A stretch of 64,000 nucleotides of DNA from the NCBI GenBank assembly GCA_933228675.1, contig OW121741.1:41464580-41528579 (forward strand), given 5' to 3'. Source of the DNA: Stomorhina lunata (taxonomy: Eukaryota > Arthropoda > Insecta > Diptera > Rhiniidae). A program made the translations under genes and the position numbers. The notes below the pieces were generated by a model. That model ran no database searches and was not told where the DNA came from. It worked only from the letters and a program-made list of their open reading frames with translations. Below, one piece after another: positions 11,900 through 21,059 of this stretch (positions within the stretch are counted from its first letter, which is position 1; the number at the start of each line of letters is the position of its first letter).

Positions 11900-12382
11900 A
11901 TATATGCCAAGAACGGAGTAAGAATCCTAAACTAATTAGAGGAAATTGGTCAAGAAGCAGAGGCATAGCGTGGATAATTTTCAACAAATGTATGGCCCTA
12001 CCTTTTTAAGTTTTATGCAATAAGGTGAAGCTGAAAGTTCTACAGTAGCCAAAGGGGAGTGGCCTTTTTCATAAAGATGGCAAATGGGTATCTTACTAAG
12101 AAGAGGAAATTAGTTAAGACGCACGGTCATTGCGTGGCTAAGTTTGAAATAATTTATGGTGCTACCAAGGCTATTATTTCAGTTTCCTTAAGTTTCATTC
12201 AAAGAGATAAATCTGGAAGCACTACAGTAGCCAAGATGGCAAATGAGTATCCTAAGCTACTCAATGCTAAGAAGAGAAAAATTGTTAAAAAGCACGGGCA
12301 TAGCGGTGCTGAGTTTGAAAGAATTTGCGGCTTTACTAAGGATATCTTGAAAACTTCCTCAAGTTTTATTCAATAAGGATTC
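11900..12382 (+). repeat. Three degenerate ~170-bp tandem units with repeated peptide potential
   Basis: Three head-to-tail units (about 11900-12034, 12035-12203, 12204-12382). Units 2 and 3 stay open as one 105-codon frame (12059-12376) whose two halves align: KKRKLVKTHGHCVAKFE and KKRKIVKKHGHSGAEFE, each ending in an SLSFIQ/SSSFIQ motif. Unit 1 carries the same motifs (KLVKKQRHSVDNF, FLSFMQ) but has stops. Protein-level similarity between units suggests a once-coding repeat. I do not recognise the family and see no promoter or splice context. Confidence 0.5.
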
Positions 12383-12421
12383 CGAAGAGAAAACAGCGGA
12401 TGCTTGTGGATGTATTCAGAT

Positions 12422-13383
12422 CAGGGTTGCCAGACACAAATTCTGAAAAAGCTGGACATAAGGAAAATAAAAGCTTGACAATCTAAAAATTAGCTGGACA
12501 AAACTTGCTTATCAGGGACGCACATTTGAATCTAATAAAATGGGTCTAGTTATCAATAGTTCAAAACAAAACTGCTGGTTTCTACAAGCAAGCAATCATC
12601 AAGAATTGGACCACATGTGATCATTTGAAAACTCTAGCTACGAGGTTGTAAAAGTATTTGTTTACCTTGGTACCGCCGTTAACATAAACATAAGTTTCAA
12701 AATCAATACTTGCCAAAATATGCTATTTTAAGCAACTTAAACTACGCTTTACAAAACGCTTATACTACCCCTGTTATTATATGGTGTTGAATTATGGGCA
12801 CTTGCACAGGCAGAGGAAGCTATTCTTGAAGTTTTTGAGTGGAATGATCTGTATGAGTTATAAGTTGACATCGACATAGTAAAATGCATCAAACAGCACC
12901 GGGTAAATTGGCTGGGACATGTGCGAATGTATGAAAATACTCTACCAACAAAAGTATTCGAAAACGAATACGAATGAACTCGTAAAAGACGACGTCCGAA
13001 AATTCGATGGAAAAGCTAAGTAGAGAAAAATATTTCAAAGCTTGACCTACGCATTGGAGAATACGCGCACATGATTGAAGCGCATAAAATATGCTCAGCC
13101 TTTGACCTTAACAGGTTTTTGATCATTTTTGATCAATGGGGACATTTGATAGGAGTAATTTTATTACAAAATGAACTTGATCAAGCAATTAATTAATTAA
13201 TCAACGCATAAATCACTTAAGTAAAAAAGAAAAAAATACACTTTTGCAAAAGTTTTTATTGCGTTCTTTTTCATAAAAATAGTTTTTCTTTAACAGCTGG
13301 ACAAATATAATTTTAGCTTGACACTGGACCAGCACCAAAAAAGCTTGACAATCCAGTTGAATCCAGCCTGACAGGCAACCCTA
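12422..13383. mobile_element. Non-autonomous hAT-type element with 8-bp TSD
   Basis: Ends are CAGGGTTGCC at 12422 and GGCAACCCTA at 13383, an inverted pair. They are flanked by identical 8-bp copies of ATTCAGAT (12414-12421 and 13384-13391). An 8-bp duplication plus CAGGGTTGCC-type termini is characteristic of hAT elements. The interior has no transposase; part of it (12610-13115) is a LINE fragment. Confidence 0.85.
12610..13115 (+). pseudogene. RTE-like LINE C-terminal fragment nested in hAT element
   Basis: Plus-strand reading gives a degraded FVYLGTAVN segment, LYKTLILPLLLYGVELWA (about 12752-12805), RVNWLGHVRMYENTLPTKVF (about 12905-12960) and RKRRRPKIRW (about 12985). These are the order and motifs of the thumb/C-terminal part of RTE-type elements. 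Stops interrupt it. It ends at the 'ctttgaccttaacaggtt' block that recurs near 54440 and, inverted, near 31610. Confidence 0.6.
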
Positions 13384-13683
13384 ATTCAGATATAGCCCCT
13401 TTTTTATAGGTATTCATAATAGCGAGACTCTGTCTAAATGAAAGGTACGCGGTTACATTTCCTAAATAATTTCCTAATTAAATAAGATGTATATTAAGTT
13501 AAGAAAATTTTTTTTAATTTTTTATTGTGAATTGTTAAACTTTTACTCGAGTAATTTTAAGATAATATTTTACTCGAGTAATTTTTAAATCCGAGTAATT
13601 TAAAAATCCCATTTTTAAGTTAAAGCCACATATTTAATTGAATTTTAAAGACTTTTAACACAAATATTACTAATGTATCATAT
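13384..13683. other. AT-rich spacer
   Basis: Between the hAT element and the solo LTR. It includes short copies of 'actcgagtaattt' near 13543-13585. No gene seen. Confidence 0.4.
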
Positions 13684-14293
13684 TGTGACGAATTTTAAAC
13701 TTATCCGTCCCATTGTGCAAAGTTCACTGCTTGTAATTCTTCCCCTCGCTTTCTAGATGTTTCTGTTGGTGTTGTTGTTATTCTGTTTATGTCAAATAAG
13801 CAGAGCAACATGTTTCTCTTATGTACAGTAAAGAGTATAGCAACATGTTTCTCTTTTATCTACATTCTCTCTCTCTCTCTCTCTCTGTTACTGTTAACTT
13901 CAGATAACCTGTTTGTACAACGTATGTGTGAGTGTGTTCTTGATCATGTGAGAATGTAGTGGAACACACATGAACTTTCGTAAGCCACATTGTTAGTGTA
14001 ATCAACTACAGCTGCTCTTTGTTTACGTTTGCAGAAATTGCTAGAAACTCTCTTGTCTACTATATAAGGCCGATGGGCAAGTATTGTGGGAACAGTTTTA
14101 TTTCAAACGCGTATAAGAGAAACAGTGTGACTAAGAATATTTGTAAAGCAGTTTTGTGAAGTTTGTTTACAGTATTTGTGAAAGTGTGTTTTAAGTGATT
14201 AACTCTAAAGTTAATAAAAGTATTGCTTTGTAAAACTATATACTACAAGTGTTTTAATTTGATTACGGTTGTTTGCAAAAATAATTCGTAACA
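13684..14293 (+). mobile_element. Solo LTR of an LTR retrotransposon
   Basis: A 610-bp block starts TGTGACGAATT and ends AATTCGTAACA, so it has the 5'-TG...CA-3' ends of an LTR plus short inverted termini. It is flanked by ATAT on both sides (13680-13683 and 14294-14297). Inside are a TATA box (TATATAAGG near 14060), a CT microsatellite (13866-13887) and an AATAAA polyadenylation signal near 14213. No gag-pol follows, so internal recombination probably removed it. The superfamily cannot be told from the LTR alone. Confidence 0.75.
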
Positions 14294-14297
14294 ATAT

Positions 14298-15425
14298 TAA
14301 GTATATTAGAATCAGACCTTGTTTGAAATACCTCTTATACGAAAATTTTTAAAAGTTACTAACATTTTTAAAAGTCACTTAAGTACCACCATTTTATAAC
14401 TCCTGTTCAAACTGTTTTCCTTTTCATTTTTATGAAAAGCTACTCAAAATTAACAATGTAAAAATAATCACTTTTAAACAAGAGGGGGCAAAAAGACGCC
14501 CAAAGCAACCGCCACAACATCACCAAACAGCCTTTATTTAGGCTGTGTAAAAAGTGTGTGAGCTTCGACCATGAAAACTAAGACACACTAACAAAAACAG
14601 ACTCTTCAACAAAAAAAAAAAAAAAAAAAAAAAAACAAAAAAAAGGCCATACAATTTTCGGTTAAAGCCCAGTTAAGTAAGTAGGCAAATAGGCGGTAAC
14701 GTCATGCCAAAACATGTAAATACAAAATGAAAACTAAGTAATAATGCTACGAATATTACTATACTCGCGCTAAGGGGGAGGCTTAGAAAGCTACAGTCTT
14801 CTGGTGGTGGCTGCTACAGTCAAAGACAATGAACAAATTTGCTACGAAAAATATGAAATATTATTTATTCCAACAAGATGATGACGAGGCGTATAAGCAG
14901 AAAATAAGCGTTGCAAATTTTACTTTTTTTGAAAATCTCACGAGTGTTGCTGCACACCAACGGCATCGGCTGGGTGAAGCTGCTGTTGCAGTCATCATTA
15001 TCATCATGTCCATGACTGCAGCACAATTGTTTCGTTAACTTGCTTAAGTTTCGAATTCCTTCTTGCTGATGTTGGCATAAAAATGTTGTTCTTCGCTTAA
15101 AAAGGTTAACAACGAAAATTTGTTTACATTTTTAATACTTAATATGTATAAAAGTAATGGCAAAACTACGAGGGTTGTCTCTTATGTTTCGAGATTAGCA
15201 AGAAAACAAATATTTTCATAAAACATATTTCCAAAATATTCGCCATCAAAACACTTTTCTATGTGGGATCCAACTTTCAAAGCACTTTTAGACTTTTAAA
15301 CATATCAACTGCTTTATCCGATGTTTTAAAAACGTTCACCTTGCTTTTTATTTCAAGGGTATATATTCGGTTTTGATGATTGCATAGCATACTAACATTA
15401 TTTCGGAAACCTCAAATAGAGTCGA
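14298..15425. other. Unassigned region with long poly-A tract
   Basis: Holds a poly-A run (about 14610-14634) and a small open frame at 14829-15038 (69 codons, MNKFATKNMKYY...) with no recognised domain. No splice or promoter evidence supports a gene, although an unrecognised exon cannot be excluded. Confidence 0.35.
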
Positions 15426-15429
15426 AAAA

Positions 15430-15492
15430 CTGAGTTACTTAAAACCAAACGGAGTCACTTAGAAGCAAACGGAGTTACTTAGAACCAAACTT
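15430..15492 (+). repeat. Three-unit 21-bp tandem repeat
   Basis: The unit 'ttacttagaaccaaacggag' and close variants repeat three times in a row. A short local duplication. Confidence 0.7.
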
Positions 15493-15639
15493 ATCACATT
15501 TTCATCAATTCTAAGTGGCGATCTTCTGAACATAATGTACCCTCGAAGCAGAAATAAACAGTGATTATCATTTAGTTATATGGGCACATCCGAAAAACAT
15601 TAAACCAAGGACAAAATTGTAGAACTGCCAGAATCGCGT

Positions 15640-16745
15640 ATTTGTGTTTATGGAAAAATTTACCTTAAGAATATATAATGGACACAATTCTTGATTGCTC
15701 TTTTCGTGAATGGTAGGTCTTTATTTGCACCCATCCCAAATTTTTATACATTTTTTAAAATAATAGGTTTTTCAAAAGTTCATAAAAATCGCAAAAACAT
15801 CCATTTAGGTATCAAGTTTCAGTAGGGTCTTAAAGTCTGCTTAATTTTATACAATTAGATGTCAAACTACCCATCAAAAGTAATTGGGGTGATATAAATA
15901 ACGACAACTAAAAAAGGGCTTACAGTGTGTAGCGTCCGTCACAGAAATAAAGGTTTTTTAATTTGACTAGTGGAATTTTTCTTTTTTCTTCAATTGAGCT
16001 AAGTTCGTAAAGAGAACTTATAGTATGCTTTACATAAGGCTAAAAATATATAGATGTTAATATAGCATTTTACAGAATAATATGTATAGGAAAGTGTGTA
16101 GCGTCCGTCACAGTATATAATTTTTACAAACTGATATTTATTAAATACAATATTTACGAACACATGTCTGTCTTATTCATAAAGCAATAACACTGTCTAT
16201 ATCCACAGATTAAATTTAAGACAATAGATGTTAAAAAATATATCGCGAATATGAAAAGGAAGGAGATTAAATTCGGGAACAAATGGAACCATTATTTTCA
16301 CTGATTAACGAATCCTTAAAAAAATATGAAATATAAATATTTTTCTAATAAAAAACATTCAAGTAAAAACTGTATCGTCCTTCACTTAGCGTCCGCAACA
16401 GTTCATTTATGGACTTTTGGTGAAACTGGAAACTTTAAAATATTTTATAAAAGCTGTTTTGTAATCCTATGATTTTCCTCTATCTTTAATGTATTTACAA
16501 TTTTTTCTTACTATGAATGATTTGATGAAAATTACTGAAACACGTGTTGAAAAAAAGTCACTTCCATGTTTTGTAGCGTCCGTCACAGCACTTTTGAAGC
16601 GAATATCTTTTTCCTCCAAAAGAAATTTGTAAATTAACAAATATTCTCTGAAATCTGTGCAAAGATATAAAGTGTAGAACGACAATGGGATACATTTAAG
16701 TAGAACAAAATCCGTACAAATATATCATCCGTCACGCAGAATTTG
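15640..16745. repeat. Dispersed repeat with five TAGCGTCCGTCACAG-type motifs
   Basis: 15650-15870 matches 36690-36940 in reverse orientation, so part of this is an interspersed repeat. Downstream, the 15-mer TAGCGTCCGTCACAG occurs exactly at 15930, 16099 and 16574. A variant (TAGCGTCCGCAACAG) is at 16387 and a weaker one (TCATCCGTCACGCAG) near 16725. All are on the plus strand. Subterminal motif arrays like this can be transposase-binding sites, as in IR/DR-type Tc1 elements, but no matching inverted end or transposase was seen. Confidence 0.5.
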
Positions 16746-17004
16746 CCCATATATAGAATTCGATTGAAAGTTGAGACTCTGAGGTCTGACGCTGCAAAAG
16801 CCGATCGGAAATTTTATGAAGGAAAACTGGAATACGTAAGACATCGAAAAGCCTTTATTGGAATCGTACTTCGATGCCTCCATAAGGAATCATACTTCAG
16901 ATGTTATTAAAAACAATAACAAAGCTAGCAATAATGAAATGTTGAGATGTGTCAATTCAACGCAATCATTAGGATTAAAAGATCATAAAAAAAATTTAGA
17001 GGGT

Positions 17005-17200
17005 ACTGTGGCTTAGTTAGTTAGGACGTCGACTATGAAGCATAACATATCAAATTATGCCTGGATTCGAGACCCAGCCACTGCAACATCAATTTCTGTA
17101 AATATTAATAACCATAGCCTCCTCCGTTTGCGGTTATACCTACACCATTAACATTCCGTTAAATGTAAAATATAAAATTGGCTGTAAAACAAAAATCTTA
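17005..17200 (+). repeat. tRNA-like SINE candidate
   Basis: Contains a Pol III A-box-like run (TGGCTTAGTTAGTTAGG, 17019-17035) and a B-box (GGATTCGAGACCC, 17072-17084) spaced about as in a tRNA. The arms do not form a convincing cloverleaf, and the sequence continues without a tRNA 3' end, so a tRNA-derived SINE head fits better than a tRNA gene. Confidence 0.5.
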
Positions 17201-17363
17201 AATAATACGTTAATCTAAGAAAATATAGCGCAACGTTTATGTTCTAAAAATTTATATGAAGTTCAATTACAGTTTTTAATAATATTAAGCTTTATCTCTC
17301 AAATTCACCACCATTTCACTTCTCTACTATTACATTTCCTTAGAAGGTATGGCAATTCCTATA

Positions 17364-18067
17364 TATCGGGTTTTTCAATAAAGACGCTACAAAAGTACAG
17401 CGGCTTGGACAGCAGACGACGCCATATTTCTTGCTGCTCTTTTGATATTTCTCTTCAGTAAGGTAAGCTATTTTATGATGGAAAGATATACGAGCCAACA
17501 ACAATTCAAAATTATTAAAATTTACTACTGAAATTCGGAGTCAGTGGCCTTTACGTTAAGAGCGCAAATCGTCTTTAACGATGAGGCTCATTTCTGGCTG
17601 AATGGTTCCGTTAATCAACATAATATGCGTTATTGGTCAGGCAGCAATCCAAACGTACTCCATGAGTCATGATTGCATCCCAAAAAAAATTACGGTTTGG
17701 TGCGGTTAATGGGCCAGCAGCGTCATTAAACTACTTCTTCCATGATGATCAAGACCGTGAATAGGAATCGCTGCCGTTCAATGACAAACGAATATTTTTT
17801 GCCCCAATTGGATGATATGGACTTGGATGTTCCAATAACACGGCGTCACAAGCCACCCAGCGTATGTCACAATAATTTTACCGAAAACCAAGTTTAGAGA
17901 ATGTGTTATCTCACGAAATGGTGCAGTCGATTGGCCACCTCGGTCGTGCGGTTTGACGCCGTTAGACTATTTCCTGTGGGGCTACGTCAAGTCTACGACA
18001 ACAAGTCAGCGACGATTGATGAACTTCGTGCGAATATTGAACGTGAAATTGCAGCAGTATCGGCTAA
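17364..18067 (+). pseudogene. Mariner (DD41D-like) transposase remnant, plus strand
   Basis: Starts with a mariner-like end (TATCGGGTTTTTCAATAAAG) and the N-terminal MMERYTSQQQFKIIKIYY segment (about 17478). It then jumps to FNDEAHFWLNGSVNQHN (about 17580-17630), the first catalytic box. It ends with ISRNGAVDWPPRSCGLTPLD and YFLWGYVKS (about 17913-17995), the third catalytic box. Large internal deletions and stops make it dead. The same family is seen at 60569-61134. Confidence 0.7.
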
Positions 18068-18445
18068 ATCGCATGATCTTGGTGGCCAGTTGAAATCGCC
18101 ACGACGAGAAATTACTCGGCCAGGAAATTTCTCTTGCAATAAAGCCATATGGGCTCGAGTTGTGTCTCGTTGAAACCACATATTCTCCAAGTCGTATTCT
18201 TCAATTATGTGCCGTAAGACAGTCCAAATTCCTGAGAACGAAGAGAAATCGACACATTCGGGACTTTGGCATCACCTTAACTTACAGCAGCGATACTTTC
18301 AGCGGAACGAGCAAAACGATGATGCGCAGGCCTTACAATATTTGTAACCTTTCCATTCTCATCAAATTTCTTCACAATTTTCCCAATTGCTTCCGTAGTT
18401 GAACGATTATGTAAACCATAATCTCCTCTTAAAGGCTGTTGCAGA
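18068..18445 (-). pseudogene. Inverted mariner transposase fragment joined to the previous one
   Basis: Minus-strand reading from about 18440 gives RGDYGLHNRSTTEAIGKIVK and RSAESIAAVS, then after a deletion ALLQEKFPGRVISRRGDF and NWPPRSCDL (about 18145-18075). So a deletion derivative of a similar transposase lies head-to-head with the plus-strand copy. They meet at the codons for the PPRSCDL box. Confidence 0.65.
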
Positions 18446-18467
18446 ATCTCCATTTTTGTAGTATGTT

Positions 18468-20260
18468 TTGATCATTTTTATGCGTTATGTGATACTGGAG
18501 TTTGGCGAACTCACACTTGCCGCCTTCCTAGCCTTTAACAATAGAACACCAGAGTCGATTTTGTCAGCAATAGAGGACTTAGGGGTCGAGAAATCCTTTA
18601 TCTCATTTTTAGATAAGCTTCTCACCTACAAACGCATTAGCTCAACCATGGGCACTTCTACAATCTATAAGGTAGCATGTCGAGGTACTCCGCAAGCAAG
18701 TTTACTATCACCTCTTCTGTGGAACCTTGCAATAAAAAACTACTCACTGAATTAGATTCTCTGAGATTCAACACCATCGCATACGCGGACGATGCCGCTG
18801 TAGCAGTGTCAGGGAAATTTCTTAACACCCTGTCACAACGTCTTCAAACTGCTCTTGACATACTCTACCATTGGAGTGTCTCCAACGGCCTCGGAGTCAA
18901 TCCCACTAAAACGGAACATGTACTTTTCTCGCGTAAATACAAAATACCTAACTTTACTCTTCCAAAATTAAATAAGGTAGAACTTATGCTCACTGACCAT
19001 GCCAAATATCTGGGGGTCATTCTGGACTCAAAACTGTCCTAGAGTCTTAACACCCCATTCAGGGTGTCCAAAACATCTATTGCACTCTATTCATGTAGAG
19101 AGGCCATTGGCAAAAACTTGAGTCTAAATCCTATCAACACTGCCTGGCTCTTCGACATGGTGGTCAAACCTATACTAATGTATGGTGCGCTGGTTTGGTG
19201 GCCTGCACTCACCAGGGCAAACCAGAGGGATTATTTTAAGAAAATTTTAAGATCGTCCGCTTTAATGATGGACAGAATTACTAACATCCCTGACCACATA
19301 TCTACCCCTATCTTTAATAAATCCTTTACTGTGACTATCTCTGGAGACCCCCATCCCTTGATGACGGCTGTCTGGAGGTATTCACTGACGGGTTGAAGTC
19401 AAATATAGCCGTAGGGGAAGGCTTCTTCATCACACTTCTAGGGAAGGACATTTGCCTTAGGCTCCCTGATCAATCTAGTGTTCTCCAATCCGAGATATCC
19501 GCTATACATAAAGCAGTCAAATGGTTGAGATACCACAGAATATGTTACAGGGATATTCGTTTCTGTTTTTACCCACGAATGCCGGACATCTCTTAACGAG
19601 ATGGTGATACATTGCAAGATCGAACTCTTCTTCTTCGAACCCGGGCACAACAACATACTTGCTAAATCTGGTGCTTTCCTGAGTCAGGATAACATCGACC
19701 AATTTACGGGCCTACCGCTATCTGCCTGCAAATCAATAATTAGGCAATTTCTTTTCGCGTCAGCGCAGAGTGGTCATTGGAAAACACTTGTTCAAACATG
19801 GCTCACTTACAACACTAAACCTTCAAAATGATTGGTAACTCTACCTCGCCACAGACTCCGCAACCTAATCTCAACCCTAACTGGTCATTGCGTTTTTGGG
19901 CTGCATGCCAGAAGACTTAACCTTCAATTCCATGACTACTGTCACTGTTGTCATAACTCAGAAGAGAAGGAGACAGTAACTCATCTCCTTTGCCACTGCC
20001 CCGCCCTTTTAAATTTTAGGGCTCTCTATCTGGGGGCATCTTTTCTGCATGATTTATCAGATCTAGCGAGTATTGACATTCGTAAAATAGACTTATTTAT
20101 CAGGGCTTCAGGATGGCTTGATAAGCCATATACTGATTGCCTGGAAGAAATATCTTTGTTCTTTTCTTTCAGTCTATCCCTTGCAGGCACCACAAAGTAA
20201 CCATTTTCGGGACCCCAGTGACGCTGACTTAGCATCGGCTGCCTGCCTAACCTAACCTGT
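18468..20260 (+). pseudogene. LINE RT with RNase H and CCHC motif (I/R1/LOA-like), 5'-truncated
   Basis: Order on the plus strand: RT palm with CRGTPQASLLSPLLWNLAI (18680-18740) and catalytic AYADDAAVAVSGKF (18781-18822). Then a KYLGVILDSKL motif (about 19006-19040) and the thumb. An RNase H start (EVFTDGLKSN, about 19377) follows with further RNase H segments to about 19800. Last is a C-terminal zinc-binding run (CHCCHNSEEKETVTHLLCHC, about 19941-20000), ending with a stop at 20200. Several frame changes (around 18750, 19045, 19390, 19600, 19830) break it. The catalytic YADD survives. The 3' end 'gcctaacctaacct' recurs near 46722. Confidence 0.75.
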
Positions 20261-21059
20261 GATACTTAAGTGATCCATTTTCGTCAATATCAGACTTTCA
20301 ACTGAAAAGAAAAAAATTTGTTGAACAACTTAGTTTTGAGAGATGTCGAATTAGAACCCTATACTTTTGAAACCAAGAAATGGATAACCATTTTTTCTCA
20401 TAAACCCCCTGTCTGTACAGGGTTAACAATTTTTTTACAAACAAGAGCTTTTGAACGTAAATACTTATTAAAATTCACTACAAATTTTTTTAAATTCCCT
20501 TATTTTGTCTCTAAAAGTAAACAAATCAAAATTTTGACCTTTGACCCGTCAAAGTTATTCTAGGAAATAATATTCATCAATCGGCGAATTCGTAGTTACG
20601 ACGAAACGGTTTAAGAAAGCGACTTCATCTTATATGACTTTTTGCTTTTTAGTAAATTGTACATAAGTGTAACATTTTACTTAAAAGTAAATTTTTTTTC
20701 GTTTCCAACCTTTACATAATTCCTTAGCTGCTGTCTGTTCAGTTATTTCGCGAGTGCGCCCATAGAGTTTTGTGATGCAAATACATATGTCAAAAATTTG
20801 CAAACGCTTGTTAATTTATTACAAGACTTGTTAAATAAAATACTACACATCGCACAAAGATACCAAAGGGGGACGACCAACAAGAAATATTTAAAAAGAA
20901 AAACACCGGAGACACTTGAGATGCTGATGCATTTTGACTCGAAACGTTGTGTACGACTGGTTGCAAAAAAACGAAGAAGCCTATGGAACAGCCAGCAAAA
21001 AAAATCTTTAGCAATCATCCAACTGTGTTGTAAGTTTTTTTTAAATATTGGCACGTTTT
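20261..21059. other. Unassigned region; possible host exon 20730-21027
   Basis: 20314-20385 is an inverted copy of a short dispersed sequence also at 28710-28770 and 51595-51656. 20798-21027 stays open with basic, low-repeat composition (KRCVRLVAKKRRSLWNS). It is followed by a donor-like TTGTAAGT at 21025-21032, just before a Helentron-like insertion. This might be a 5' exon of an unrecognised gene, but no family or promoter was identified. Confidence 0.25.

Noticed and set aside
14829..15038. 69-codon frame as a host gene
   Set aside because: Short, no domain, no splice or promoter context; retained only as a remark in the spacer entry.
15922..16745. CRISPR-like regular repeat
   Set aside because: Eukaryotic context, spacing irregular (about 150-290 bp) and repeats only 15 bp; not a CRISPR array.
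20743..21054. 103-codon minus-strand frame
   Set aside because: Hydrophobic shadow of the lysine-rich plus strand, with no recognisable domain.
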